Source of the DNA: Arcuatula senhousia
Lineage: Eukaryota; Mollusca; Bivalvia; Mytilida; Mytilidae
Assembly: GCA_963971305.1 (NCBI GenBank)
Contig: OZ020305.1
Coordinates: forward strand, 15,161,001-15,225,000
Reading direction: 5' to 3'
DNA length: 64,000 nt
The notes under the pieces are model-generated. The model made no database searches. It was not told where the DNA came from and saw nothing but the letters and a program-made list of their open reading frames with translations. Positions 34,047-47,249 of this stretch are shown piece after piece; the stretch's first letter is position 1, and each line of letters begins with the position of its first letter. The translations under genes were made by a program, and so were the position numbers.

Positions 34047-34340
34047 TTATTCTTCTTCGAATGGATTGAATTCTGGCTCTTGTCCGAATAGCTTGAATCT
34101 TAGGGTTTCTGCTTCTTTGTGCTTTTCTGTTGTATATTGGTAGTACATGTTGATGACGCCTTCAAGCACGACAATTCTCATACGAAGTGGATATCTGAAA
34201 CTTCGAATGTTATCTTTGACGGCTTTGTCATACTTGTTCTTCAAGTATTCCAGTTTGTCACTCAGAAGCAACATCTGTTGACAGGCTTTCTGGGTTCTGT
34301 TCTCTGCGTCTTGTAGCTTGGCATACATTGAGGAGTCCAT
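34047..34340 (-). CDS. Array gene copy 3
   Basis: Protein identical to copy 2. Stem-loop 33964-33979, TATA 34421-34429. Its upstream spacer, like that of copy 2, has the shortened GATATATAGTATTCG form. Confidence 0.8.
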   Translation of the reverse strand: MDSSMYAKLQDAENRTQKACQQMLLLSDKLEYLKNKYDKAVKDNIRSFRYPLRMRIVVLEGVINMYYQYTTEKHKEAETLRFKLFGQEPEFNPFEEE

Positions 34341-35658
34341 AGTTGTATTATAAAGCTAGCGTTTGTTTTATTCTTTTGCGTATTCAAGTGAAAATGATAC
34401 TTTCCCTGAGAGTTAAACTACTTTATATACTGGATTCTCAGATGTCAAGATGACACGAAACGATTATCAAGAGATGAGTTTGACAGGACCGTTGTTTTCA
34501 TAGCTTAAGTAGACCCAAGCTCTTTCCGTCGTTTAAAATGTACATTGCAAATGATTATCTCATAATGAGCTAATTACTTTAATTTAGGATTGGTGATTTG
34601 ACTGAAGATTTTTATTTTGTATTTTATTTACATTTTTAGTTCAAAAATTGATTTTTCTAACTCTACGTCTTTTTTTTATTTTTCAAGAAGGGGGCGATAA
34701 TTCACAATATCTGGTAATAGATGACTTTGATATATAGTATTCGTAGATTGGACGCAATGAACGTAATTCTGAAAATGGAATGGTAAATGCTGATTTTTTA
34801 TTATATTTTTTATTTGTTGCTATATTTGTAAATTTCAGTTGGAGGGGGAGGGATAGCGACAATAAAAAAGGGGCGGTGCGGAGATTACAGCTAGTCGTTG
34901 TTGTTTAATATAGTGCCCTTTTTATGTGCACATTTGTCTTATTTTGTTCGGTCGCGTGTGCTTTTAGCTTGCCGTTTGTGTGGTATTTCCTTGAGACTGA
35001 GTGAGTTTCATGATCAAATAAGCAGAAATTACTGAAGTTGTCCACGAAGCTTGTTGCTTTTGCAACTTGAGTACAAGAGCGGACGAATATTCGGGTTTAT
35101 GACTTTTTCTATTTTATAACAAAACTACCGCAAATGTTTCATTATGTTGAGGAAAATGTGTTTTGCAATGGTGTAAGGGGGGAAACAACGCGCATGATTT
35201 GCACGAGCTTCATGTTTTCTTTACGATTGAAGCAACACAGCATACAACTTTGATCTGATTTTTGTTCAGAAGCTTCTCTGATGCAGTTGGTAAGTCACTG
35301 TTTATTGAAAAGCTAGCTATAGTTTTTTTATTTGCCATTTGAAGGATTTTTTTTAGTCCAGGTTTTACTGTATTTGCATTTTTGAAAATGTATAGTGAAA
35401 TCGGCATGGTTCGTTAACATGATTGGTTTGTTGCTTAATATGGTTAATTTGCAATAGTTGTCGGCGGCGAAAGTTGAGTAACATAAATTGACTTTTACCT
35501 GAAAGAGAGATAGGGTCCGGTTAAAAATTCATTGTTTGTATACAAATAGTAAGATTCTTTTTGAAAAATTTTAGCGGCTCTTAAAAGAGCCCTTTTCACA
35601 GTCACATAAAGGACTGGGTCTTTGGCATTTGGATGTGCCTTGTTGAATTCATGGTTCT

Positions 35659-35952
35659 TTATTCTTCTTCGAATGGATTGAATTCTGGCTCTTGTCCGAA
35701 TAGCTTGAATCTTAGGGTTTCTGCTTCTTTGTGCTTTTCTGTTGTATATTGGTAGTACATGTTGATGACGCCTTCAAGCACGACAATTCTCATACGAAGT
35801 GGATATCTGAAACTTCGAATGTTATCTTTGACGGCTTTGTCATACTTGTTCTTCAAGTATTCCAGTTTGTCACTCAGAAGCAACATCTGTTGACAGGCTT
35901 TCTGGGTTCTGTTCTCTGCGTCTTGTAGCTTGGCATACATTGAGGAGTCCAT
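35659..35952 (-). CDS. Array gene copy 4
   Basis: Protein identical to copy 2. Stem-loop 35576-35591, TATA 36033-36041. First unit after copy 1 with the longer GATATATATTGTATTCG spacer. Confidence 0.8.
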   Translation of the reverse strand: MDSSMYAKLQDAENRTQKACQQMLLLSDKLEYLKNKYDKAVKDNIRSFRYPLRMRIVVLEGVINMYYQYTTEKHKEAETLRFKLFGQEPEFNPFEEE

Positions 35953-37272
35953 AGTTGTATTATAAAGCTAGCGTTTGTTTTATTCTTTTGCGTATTCAAG
36001 TGAAAATGATACTTTCCCTGAGAGTTAAACTACTTTATATACTGGATTCTCAGATGTCAAGATGACACGAAACGATTATCAAGAGATGAGTTTGACAGGA
36101 CCGTTGTTTTCATAGCTTAAGTAGACCCAAGCTCTTTCCGTCGTTTAAAATGTACATTGCAAATGATTATCTCATAATGAGCTAATTACTTTAATTTAGG
36201 ATTGGTGATTTGACTGAAGATTTTTATTTTGTATTTTATTTACATTTTTAGTTCAAAAATTGATTTTTCTAACTCTACGTCTTTTTTTTATTTTTCAAGA
36301 AGGGGGCGATAATTCACAATATCTGGTAATAGATGACTTTGATATATATTGTATTCGTAGATTGGACGCAATGAACGTAATTCTGAAAATGGAATGGTAA
36401 ATGCTGATTTTTTATTATATTTTTTATTTGTTGCTATATTTGTAAATTTCAGTTGGAGGGGGAGGGATAGCGACAATAAAAAAGGGGCGGTGCGGAGATT
36501 ACAGCTAGTCGTTGTTGTTTAATATAGTGCCCTTTTTATGTGCACATTTGTCTTATTTTGTTCGGTCGCGTGTGCTTTTAGCTTGCCGTTTGTGTGGTAT
36601 TTCCTTGAGACTGAGTGAGTTTCATGATCAAATAAGCAGAAATTACTGAAGTTGTCCACGAAGCTTGTTGCTTTTGCAACTTGAGTACAAGAGCGGACGA
36701 ATATTCGGGTTTATGACTTTTTCTATTTTATAACAAAACTACCGCAAATGTTTCATTATGTTGAGGAAAATGTGTTTTGCAATGGTGTAAGGGGGGAAAC
36801 AACGCGCATGATTTGCACGAGCTTCATGTTTTCTTTACGATTGAAGCAACACAGCATACAACTTTGATCTGATTTTTGTTCAGAAGCTTCTCTGATGCAG
36901 TTGGTAAGTCACTGTTTATTGAAAAGCTAGCTATAGTTTTTTTATTTGCCATTTGAAGGATTTTTTTTAGTCCAGGTTTTACTGTATTTGCATTTTTGAA
37001 AATGTATAGTGAAATCGGCATGGTTCGTTAACATGATTGGTTTGTTGCTTAATATGGTTAATTTGCAATAGTTGTCGGCGGCGAAAGTTGAGTAACATAA
37101 ATTGACTTTTACCTGAAAGAGAGATAGGGTCCGGTTAAAAATTCATTGTTTGTATACAAATAGTAAGATTCTTTTTGAAAAATTTTAGCGGCTCTTAAAA
37201 GAGCCCTTTTCACAGTCACATAAAGGACTGGGTCTTTGGCATTTGGATGTGCCTTGTTGAATTCATGGTTCT

Positions 37273-37566
37273 TTATTCTTCTTCGAATGGATTGAATTCT
37301 GGCTCTTGTCCGAATAGCTTGAATCTTAGGGTTTCTGCTTCTTTGTGCTTTTCTGTTGTATATTGGTAGTACATGTTGATGACGCCTTCAAGCACGACAA
37401 TTCTCATACGAAGTGGATATCTGAAACTTCGAATGTTATCTTTGACGGCTTTGTCATACTTGTTCTTCAAGTATTCCAGTTTGTCACTCAGAAGCAACAT
37501 CTGTTGACAGGCTTTCTGGGTTCTGTTCTCTGCGTCTTGTAGCTTGGCATACATTGAGGAGTCCAT
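37273..37566 (-). CDS. Array gene copy 5
   Basis: Protein identical to copy 2. Stem-loop 37190-37205, TATA 37647-37655. Confidence 0.8.
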   Translation of the reverse strand: MDSSMYAKLQDAENRTQKACQQMLLLSDKLEYLKNKYDKAVKDNIRSFRYPLRMRIVVLEGVINMYYQYTTEKHKEAETLRFKLFGQEPEFNPFEEE

Positions 37567-38886
37567 AGTTGTATTATAAAGCTAGCGTTTGTTTTATTCT
37601 TTTGCGTATTCAAGTGAAAATGATACTTTCCCTGAGAGTTAAACTACTTTATATACTGGATTCTCAGATGTCAAGATGACACGAAACGATTATCAAGAGA
37701 TGAGTTTGACAGGACCGTTGTTTTCATAGCTTAAGTAGACCCAAGCTCTTTCCGTCGTTTAAAATGTACATTGCAAATGATTATCTCATAATGAGCTAAT
37801 TACTTTAATTTAGGATTGGTGATTTGACTGAAGATTTTTATTTTGTATTTTATTTACATTTTTAGTTCAAAAATTGATTTTTCTAACTCTACGTCTTTTT
37901 TTTATTTTTCAAGAAGGGGGCGATAATTCACAATATCTGGTAATAGATGACTTTGATATATATTGTATTCGTAGATTGGACGCAATGAACGTAATTCTGA
38001 AAATGGAATGGTAAATGCTGATTTTTTATTATATTTTTTATTTGTTGCTATATTTGTAAATTTCAGTTGGAGGGGGAGGGATAGCGACAATAAAAAAGGG
38101 GCGGTGCGGAGATTACAGCTAGTCGTTGTTGTTTAATATAGTGCCCTTTTTATGTGCACATTTGTCTTATTTTGTTCGGTCGCGTGTGCTTTTAGCTTGC
38201 CGTTTGTGTGGTATTTCCTTGAGACTGAGTGAGTTTCATGATCAAATAAGCAGAAATTACTGAAGTTGTCCACGAAGCTTGTTGCTTTTGCAACTTGAGT
38301 ACAAGAGCGGACGAATATTCGGGTTTATGACTTTTTCTATTTTATAACAAAACTACCGCAAATGTTTCATTATGTTGAGGAAAATGTGTTTTGCAATGGT
38401 GTAAGGGGGGAAACAACGCGCATGATTTGCACGAGCTTCATGTTTTCTTTACGATTGAAGCAACACAGCATACAACTTTGATCTGATTTTTGTTCAGAAG
38501 CTTCTCTGATGCAGTTGGTAAGTCACTGTTTATTGAAAAGCTAGCTATAGTTTTTTTATTTGCCATTTGAAGGATTTTTTTTAGTCCAGGTTTTACTGTA
38601 TTTGCATTTTTGAAAATGTATAGTGAAATCGGCATGGTTCGTTAACATGATTGGTTTGTTGCTTAATATGGTTAATTTGCAATAGTTGTCGGCGGCGAAA
38701 GTTGAGTAACATAAATTGACTTTTACCTGAAAGAGAGATAGGGTCCGGTTAAAAATTCATTGTTTGTATACAAATAGTAAGATTCTTTTTGAAAAATTTT
38801 AGCGGCTCTTAAAAGAGCCCTTTTCACAGTCACATAAAGGACTGGGTCTTTGGCATTTGGATGTGCCTTGTTGAATTCATGGTTCT

Positions 38887-39180
38887 TTATTCTTCTTCGA
38901 ATGGATTGAATTCTGGCTCTTGTCCGAATAGCTTGAATCTTAGGGTTTCTGCTTCTTTGTGCTTTTCTGTTGTATATTGGTAGTACATGTTGATGACGCC
39001 TTCAAGCACGACAATTCTCATACGAAGTGGATATCTGAAACTTCGAATGTTATCTTTGACGGCTTTGTCATACTTGTTCTTCAAGTATTCCAGTTTGTCA
39101 CTCAGAAGCAACATCTGTTGACAGGCTTTCTGGGTTCTGTTCTCTGCGTCTTGTAGCTTGGCATACATTGAGGAGTCCAT
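38887..39180 (-). CDS. Array gene copy 6
   Basis: Protein identical to copy 2. Stem-loop 38804-38819, TATA 39261-39269. Its upstream spacer carries a private T-to-A change near 40167. Confidence 0.8.
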   Translation of the reverse strand: MDSSMYAKLQDAENRTQKACQQMLLLSDKLEYLKNKYDKAVKDNIRSFRYPLRMRIVVLEGVINMYYQYTTEKHKEAETLRFKLFGQEPEFNPFEEE

Positions 39181-40500
39181 AGTTGTATTATAAAGCTAGC
39201 GTTTGTTTTATTCTTTTGCGTATTCAAGTGAAAATGATACTTTCCCTGAGAGTTAAACTACTTTATATACTGGATTCTCAGATGTCAAGATGACACGAAA
39301 CGATTATCAAGAGATGAGTTTGACAGGACCGTTGTTTTCATAGCTTAAGTAGACCCAAGCTCTTTCCGTCGTTTAAAATGTACATTGCAAATGATTATCT
39401 CATAATGAGCTAATTACTTTAATTTAGGATTGGTGATTTGACTGAAGATTTTTATTTTGTATTTTATTTACATTTTTAGTTCAAAAATTGATTTTTCTAA
39501 CTCTACGTCTTTTTTTTATTTTTCAAGAAGGGGGCGATAATTCACAATATCTGGTAATAGATGACTTTGATATATATTGTATTCGTAGATTGGACGCAAT
39601 GAACGTAATTCTGAAAATGGAATGGTAAATGCTGATTTTTTATTATATTTTTTATTTGTTGCTATATTTGTAAATTTCAGTTGGAGGGGGAGGGATAGCG
39701 ACAATAAAAAAGGGGCGGTGCGGAGATTACAGCTAGTCGTTGTTGTTTAATATAGTGCCCTTTTTATGTGCACATTTGTCTTATTTTGTTCGGTCGCGTG
39801 TGCTTTTAGCTTGCCGTTTGTGTGGTATTTCCTTGAGACTGAGTGAGTTTCATGATCAAATAAGCAGAAATTACTGAAGTTGTCCACGAAGCTTGTTGCT
39901 TTTGCAACTTGAGTACAAGAGCGGACGAATATTCGGGTTTATGACTTTTTCTATTTTATAACAAAACTACCGCAAATGTTTCATTATGTTGAGGAAAATG
40001 TGTTTTGCAATGGTGTAAGGGGGGAAACAACGCGCATGATTTGCACGAGCTTCATGTTTTCTTTACGATTGAAGCAACACAGCATACAACTTTGATCTGA
40101 TTTTTGTTCAGAAGCTTCTCTGATGCAGTTGGTAAGTCACTGTTTATTGAAAAGCTAGCTATAGTTATTTTATTTGCCATTTGAAGGATTTTTTTTAGTC
40201 CAGGTTTTACTGTATTTGCATTTTTGAAAATGTATAGTGAAATCGGCATGGTTCGTTAACATGATTGGTTTGTTGCTTAATATGGTTAATTTGCAATAGT
40301 TGTCGGCGGCGAAAGTTGAGTAACATAAATTGACTTTTACCTGAAAGAGAGATAGGGTCCGGTTAAAAATTCATTGTTTGTATACAAATAGTAAGATTCT
40401 TTTTGAAAAATTTTAGCGGCTCTTAAAAGAGCCCTTTTCACAGTCACATAAAGGACTGGGTCTTTGGCATTTGGATGTGCCTTGTTGAATTCATGGTTCT

Positions 40501-40794
40501 TTATTCTTCTTCGAATGGATTGAATTCTGGCTCTTGTCCGAATAGCTTGAATCTTAGGGTTTCTGCTTCTTTGTGCTTTTCTGTTGTATATTGGTAGTAC
40601 ATGTTGATGACGCCTTCAAGCACGACAATTCTCATACGAAGTGGATATCTGAAACTTCGAATGTTATCTTTGACGGCTTTGTCATACTTGTTCTTCAAGT
40701 ATTCCAGTTTGTCACTCAGAAGCAACATCTGTTGACAGGCTTTCTGGGTTCTGTTCTCTGCGTCTTGTAGCTTGGCATACATTGAGGAGTCCAT
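40501..40794 (-). CDS. Array gene copy 7
   Basis: Protein identical to copy 2. Stem-loop 40418-40433, TATA 40875-40883. Confidence 0.8.
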   Translation of the reverse strand: MDSSMYAKLQDAENRTQKACQQMLLLSDKLEYLKNKYDKAVKDNIRSFRYPLRMRIVVLEGVINMYYQYTTEKHKEAETLRFKLFGQEPEFNPFEEE

Positions 40795-42114
40795 AGTTGT
40801 ATTATAAAGCTAGCGTTTGTTTTATTCTTTTGCGTATTCAAGTGAAAATGATACTTTCCCTGAGAGTTAAACTACTTTATATACTGGATTCTCAGATGTC
40901 AAGATGACACGAAACGATTATCAAGAGATGAGTTTGACAGGACCGTTGTTTTCATAGCTTAAGTAGACCCAAGCTCTTTCCGTCGTTTAAAATGTACATT
41001 GCAAATGATTATCTCATAATGAGCTAATTACTTTAATTTAGGATTGGTGATTTGACTGAAGATTTTTATTTTGTATTTTATTTACATTTTTAGTTCAAAA
41101 ATTGATTTTTCTAACTCTACGTCTTTTTTTTATTTTTCAAGAAGGGGGCGATAATTCACAATATCTGGTAATAGATGACTTTGATATATATTGTATTCGT
41201 AGATTGGACGCAATGAACGTAATTCTGAAAATGGAATGGTAAATGCTGATTTTTTATTATATTTTTTATTTGTTGCTATATTTGTAAATTTCAGTTGGAG
41301 GGGGAGGGATAGCGACAATAAAAAAGGGGCGGTGCGGAGATTACAGCTAGTCGTTGTTGTTTAATATAGTGCCCTTTTTATGTGCACATTTGTCTTATTT
41401 TGTTCGGTCGCGTGTGCTTTTAGCTTGCCGTTTGTGTGGTATTTCCTTGAGACTGAGTGAGTTTCATGATCAAATAAGCAGAAATTACTGAAGTTGTCCA
41501 CGAAGCTTGTTGCTTTTGCAACTTGAGTACAAGAGCGGACGAATATTCGGGTTTATGACTTTTTCTATTTTATAACAAAACTACCGCAAATGTTTCATTA
41601 TGTTGAGGAAAATGTGTTTTGCAATGGTGTAAGGGGGGAAACAACGCGCATGATTTGCACGAGCTTCATGTTTTCTTTACGATTGAAGCAACACAGCATA
41701 CAACTTTGATCTGATTTTTGTTCAGAAGCTTCTCTGATGCAGTTGGTAAGTCACTGTTTATTGAAAAGCTAGCTATAGTTTTTTTATTTGCCATTTGAAG
41801 GATTTTTTTTAGTCCAGGTTTTACTGTATTTGCATTTTTGAAAATGTATAGTGAAATCGGCATGGTTCGTTAACATGATTGGTTTGTTGCTTAATATGGT
41901 TAATTTGCAATAGTTGTCGGCGGCGAAAGTTGAGTAACATAAATTGACTTTTACCTGAAAGAGAGATAGGGTCCGGTTAAAAATTCATTGTTTGTATACA
42001 AATAGTAAGATTCTTTTTGAAAAATTTTAGCGGCTCTTAAAAGAGCCCTTTTCACAGTCACATAAAGGACTGGGTCTTTGGCATTTGGATGTGCCTTGTT
42101 GAATTCATGGTTCT

Positions 42115-42408
42115 TTATTCTTCTTCGAATGGATTGAATTCTGGCTCTTGTCCGAATAGCTTGAATCTTAGGGTTTCTGCTTCTTTGTGCTTTTCTGTTG
42201 TATATTGGTAGTACATGTTGATGACGCCTTCAAGCACGACAATTCTCATACGAAGTGGATATCTGAAACTTCGAATGTTATCTTTGACGGCTTTGTCATA
42301 CTTGTTCTTCAAGTATTCCAGTTTGTCACTCAGAAGCAACATCTGTTGACAGGCTTTCTGGGTTCTGTTCTCTGCGTCTTGTAGCTTGGCATACATTGAG
42401 GAGTCCAT
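42115..42408 (-). CDS. Array gene copy 8
   Basis: Protein identical to copy 2. Stem-loop 42032-42047, TATA 42489-42497. Confidence 0.8.
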   Translation of the reverse strand: MDSSMYAKLQDAENRTQKACQQMLLLSDKLEYLKNKYDKAVKDNIRSFRYPLRMRIVVLEGVINMYYQYTTEKHKEAETLRFKLFGQEPEFNPFEEE

Positions 42409-43728
42409 AGTTGTATTATAAAGCTAGCGTTTGTTTTATTCTTTTGCGTATTCAAGTGAAAATGATACTTTCCCTGAGAGTTAAACTACTTTATATACTG
42501 GATTCTCAGATGTCAAGATGACACGAAACGATTATCAAGAGATGAGTTTGACAGGACCGTTGTTTTCATAGCTTAAGTAGACCCAAGCTCTTTCCGTCGT
42601 TTAAAATGTACATTGCAAATGATTATCTCATAATGAGCTAATTACTTTAATTTAGGATTGGTGATTTGACTGAAGATTTTTATTTTGTATTTTATTTACA
42701 TTTTTAGTTCAAAAATTGATTTTTCTAACTCTACGTCTTTTTTTTATTTTTCAAGAAGGGGGCGATAATTCACAATATCTGGTAATAGATGACTTTGATA
42801 TATATTGTATTCGTAGATTGGACGCAATGAACGTAATTCTGAAAATGGAATGGTAAATGCTGATTTTTTATTATATTTTTTATTTGTTGCTATATTTGTA
42901 AATTTCAGTTGGAGGGGGAGGGATAGCGACAATAAAAAAGGGGCGGTGCGGAGATTACAGCTAGTCGTTGTTGTTTAATATAGTGCCCTTTTTATGTGCA
43001 CATTTGTCTTATTTTGTTCGGTCGCGTGTGCTTTTAGCTTGCCGTTTGTGTGGTATTTCCTTGAGACTGAGTGAGTTTCATGATCAAATAAGCAGAAATT
43101 ACTGAAGTTGTCCACGAAGCTTGTTGCTTTTGCAACTTGAGTACAAGAGCGGACGAATATTCGGGTTTATGACTTTTTCTATTTTATAACAAAACTACCG
43201 CAAATGTTTCATTATGTTGAGGAAAATGTGTTTTGCAATGGTGTAAGGGGGGAAACAACGCGCATGATTTGCACGAGCTTCATGTTTTCTTTACGATTGA
43301 AGCAACACAGCATACAACTTTGATCTGATTTTTGTTCAGAAGCTTCTCTGATGCAGTTGGTAAGTCACTGTTTATTGAAAAGCTAGCTATAGTTTTTTTA
43401 TTTGCCATTTGAAGGATTTTTTTTAGTCCAGGTTTTACTGTATTTGCATTTTTGAAAATGTATAGTGAAATCGGCATGGTTCGTTAACATGATTGGTTTG
43501 TTGCTTAATATGGTTAATTTGCAATAGTTGTCGGCGGCGAAAGTTGAGTAACATAAATTGACTTTTACCTGAAAGAGAGATAGGGTCCGGTTAAAAATTC
43601 ATTGTTTGTATACAAATAGTAAGATTCTTTTTGAAAAATTTTAGCGGCTCTTAAAAGAGCCCTTTTCACAGTCACATAAAGGACTGGGTCTTTGGCATTT
43701 GGATGTGCCTTGTTGAATTCATGGTTCT

Positions 43729-44022
43729 TTATTCTTCTTCGAATGGATTGAATTCTGGCTCTTGTCCGAATAGCTTGAATCTTAGGGTTTCTGCTTCTTT
43801 GTGCTTTTCTGTTGTATATTGGTAGTACATGTTGATGACGCCTTCAAGCACGACAATTCTCATACGAAGTGGATATCTGAAACTTCGAATGTTATCTTTG
43901 ACGGCTTTGTCATACTTGTTCTTCAAGTATTCCAGTTTGTCACTCAGAAGCAACATCTGTTGACAGGCTTTCTGGGTTCTGTTCTCTGCGTCTTGTAGCT
44001 TGGCATACATTGAGGAGTCCAT
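43729..44022 (-). CDS. Array gene copy 9
   Basis: Protein identical to copy 2. Stem-loop 43646-43661, TATA 44103-44111. Confidence 0.8.
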   Translation of the reverse strand: MDSSMYAKLQDAENRTQKACQQMLLLSDKLEYLKNKYDKAVKDNIRSFRYPLRMRIVVLEGVINMYYQYTTEKHKEAETLRFKLFGQEPEFNPFEEE

Positions 44023-45342
44023 AGTTGTATTATAAAGCTAGCGTTTGTTTTATTCTTTTGCGTATTCAAGTGAAAATGATACTTTCCCTGAGAGTTAAAC
44101 TACTTTATATACTGGATTCTCAGATGTCAAGATGACACGAAACGATTATCAAGAGATGAGTTTGACAGGACCGTTGTTTTCATAGCTTAAGTAGACCCAA
44201 GCTCTTTCCGTCGTTTAAAATGTACATTGCAAATGATTATCTCATAATGAGCTAATTACTTTAATTTAGGATTGGTGATTTGACTGAAGATTTTTATTTT
44301 GTATTTTATTTACATTTTTAGTTCAAAAATTGATTTTTCTAACTCTACGTCTTTTTTTTATTTTTCAAGAAGGGGGCGATAATTCACAATATCTGGTAAT
44401 AGATGACTTTGATATATATTGTATTCGTAGATTGGACGCAATGAACGTAATTCTGAAAATGGAATGGTAAATGCTGATTTTTTATTATATTTTTTATTTG
44501 TTGCTATATTTGTAAATTTCAGTTGGAGGGGGAGGGATAGCGACAATAAAAAAGGGGCGGTGCGGAGATTACAGCTAGTCGTTGTTGTTTAATATAGTGC
44601 CCTTTTTATGTGCACATTTGTCTTATTTTGTTCGGTCGCGTGTGCTTTTAGCTTGCCGTTTGTGTGGTATTTCCTTGAGACTGAGTGAGTTTCATGATCA
44701 AATAAGCAGAAATTACTGAAGTTGTCCACGAAGCTTGTTGCTTTTGCAACTTGAGTACAAGAGCGGACGAATATTCGGGTTTATGACTTTTTCTATTTTA
44801 TAACAAAACTACCGCAAATGTTTCATTATGTTGAGGAAAATGTGTTTTGCAATGGTGTAAGGGGGGAAACAACGCGCATGATTTGCACGAGCTTCATGTT
44901 TTCTTTACGATTGAAGCAACACAGCATACAACTTTGATCTGATTTTTGTTCAGAAGCTTCTCTGATGCAGTTGGTAAGTCACTGTTTATTGAAAAGCTAG
45001 CTATAGTTTTTTTATTTGCCATTTGAAGGATTTTTTTTAGTCCAGGTTTTACTGTATTTGCATTTTTGAAAATGTATAGTGAAATCGGCATGGTTCGTTA
45101 ACATGATTGGTTTGTTGCTTAATATGGTTAATTTGCAATAGTTGTCGGCGGCGAAAGTTGAGTAACATAAATTGACTTTTACCTGAAAGAGAGATAGGGT
45201 CCGGTTAAAAATTCATTGTTTGTATACAAATAGTAAGATTCTTTTTGAAAAATTTTAGCGGCTCTTAAAAGAGCCCTTTTCACAGTCACATAAAGGACTG
45301 GGTCTTTGGCATTTGGATGTGCCTTGTTGAATTCATGGTTCT

Positions 45343-45636
45343 TTATTCTTCTTCGAATGGATTGAATTCTGGCTCTTGTCCGAATAGCTTGAATCTTAGG
45401 GTTTCTGCTTCTTTGTGCTTTTCTGTTGTATATTGGTAGTACATGTTGATGACGCCTTCAAGCACGACAATTCTCATACGAAGTGGATATCTGAAACTTC
45501 GAATGTTATCTTTGACGGCTTTGTCATACTTGTTCTTCAAGTATTCCAGTTTGTCACTCAGAAGCAACATCTGTTGACAGGCTTTCTGGGTTCTGTTCTC
45601 TGCGTCTTGTAGCTTGGCATACATTGAGGAGTCCAT
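45343..45636 (-). CDS. Array gene copy 10
   Basis: Protein identical to copy 2. Stem-loop 45260-45275, TATA 45717-45725. The spacer above it lacks one A near 46482. Confidence 0.8.
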   Translation of the reverse strand: MDSSMYAKLQDAENRTQKACQQMLLLSDKLEYLKNKYDKAVKDNIRSFRYPLRMRIVVLEGVINMYYQYTTEKHKEAETLRFKLFGQEPEFNPFEEE

Positions 45637-46955
45637 AGTTGTATTATAAAGCTAGCGTTTGTTTTATTCTTTTGCGTATTCAAGTGAAAATGATACTTTC
45701 CCTGAGAGTTAAACTACTTTATATACTGGATTCTCAGATGTCAAGATGACACGAAACGATTATCAAGAGATGAGTTTGACAGGACCGTTGTTTTCATAGC
45801 TTAAGTAGACCCAAGCTCTTTCCGTCGTTTAAAATGTACATTGCAAATGATTATCTCATAATGAGCTAATTACTTTAATTTAGGATTGGTGATTTGACTG
45901 AAGATTTTTATTTTGTATTTTATTTACATTTTTAGTTCAAAAATTGATTTTTCTAACTCTACGTCTTTTTTTTATTTTTCAAGAAGGGGGCGATAATTCA
46001 CAATATCTGGTAATAGATGACTTTGATATATATTGTATTCGTAGATTGGACGCAATGAACGTAATTCTGAAAATGGAATGGTAAATGCTGATTTTTTATT
46101 ATATTTTTTATTTGTTGCTATATTTGTAAATTTCAGTTGGAGGGGGAGGGATAGCGACAATAAAAAAGGGGCGGTGCGGAGATTACAGCTAGTCGTTGTT
46201 GTTTAATATAGTGCCCTTTTTATGTGCACATTTGTCTTATTTTGTTCGGTCGCGTGTGCTTTTAGCTTGCCGTTTGTGTGGTATTTCCTTGAGACTGAGT
46301 GAGTTTCATGATCAAATAAGCAGAAATTACTGAAGTTGTCCACGAAGCTTGTTGCTTTTGCAACTTGAGTACAAGAGCGGACGAATATTCGGGTTTATGA
46401 CTTTTTCTATTTTATAACAAAACTACCGCAAATGTTTCATTATGTTGAGGAAAATGTGTTTTGCAATGGTGTAAGGGGGGAACAACGCGCATGATTTGCA
46501 CGAGCTTCATGTTTTCTTTACGATTGAAGCAACACAGCATACAACTTTGATCTGATTTTTGTTCAGAAGCTTCTCTGATGCAGTTGGTAAGTCACTGTTT
46601 ATTGAAAAGCTAGCTATAGTTTTTTTATTTGCCATTTGAAGGATTTTTTTTAGTCCAGGTTTTACTGTATTTGCATTTTTGAAAATGTATAGTGAAATCG
46701 GCATGGTTCGTTAACATGATTGGTTTGTTGCTTAATATGGTTAATTTGCAATAGTTGTCGGCGGCGAAAGTTGAGTAACATAAATTGACTTTTACCTGAA
46801 AGAGAGATAGGGTCCGGTTAAAAATTCATTGTTTGTATACAAATAGTAAGATTCTTTTTGAAAAATTTTAGCGGCTCTTAAAAGAGCCCTTTTCACAGTC
46901 ACATAAAGGACTGGGTCTTTGGCATTTGGATGTGCCTTGTTGAATTCATGGTTCT

Positions 46956-47249
46956 TTATTCTTCTTCGAATGGATTGAATTCTGGCTCTTGTCCGAATAG
47001 CTTGAATCTTAGGGTTTCTGCTTCTTTGTGCTTTTCTGTTGTATATTGGTAGTACATGTTGATGACGCCTTCAAGCACGACAATTCTCATACGAAGTGGA
47101 TATCTGAAACTTCGAATGTTATCTTTGACGGCTTTGTCATACTTGTTCTTCAAGTATTCCAGTTTGTCACTCAGAAGCAACATCTGTTGACAGGCTTTCT
47201 GGGTTCTGTTCTCTGCGTCTTGTAGCTTGGCATACATTGAGGAGTCCAT
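46956..47249 (-). CDS. Array gene copy 11
   Basis: Protein identical to copy 2. Stem-loop 46873-46888, TATA 47330-47338. The upstream spacer has an uninterrupted G run near 47755 and an extra T near 47588. Confidence 0.8.
   Translation of the reverse strand: MDSSMYAKLQDAENRTQKACQQMLLLSDKLEYLKNKYDKAVKDNIRSFRYPLRMRIVVLEGVINMYYQYTTEKHKEAETLRFKLFGQEPEFNPFEEE

Noticed and set aside
36288..36476. 62-63-codon minus-strand frame (MSLSLPLQ...) in the array spacer
   Set aside because: Its start depends on the length of the variable G run and it is absent from several units.
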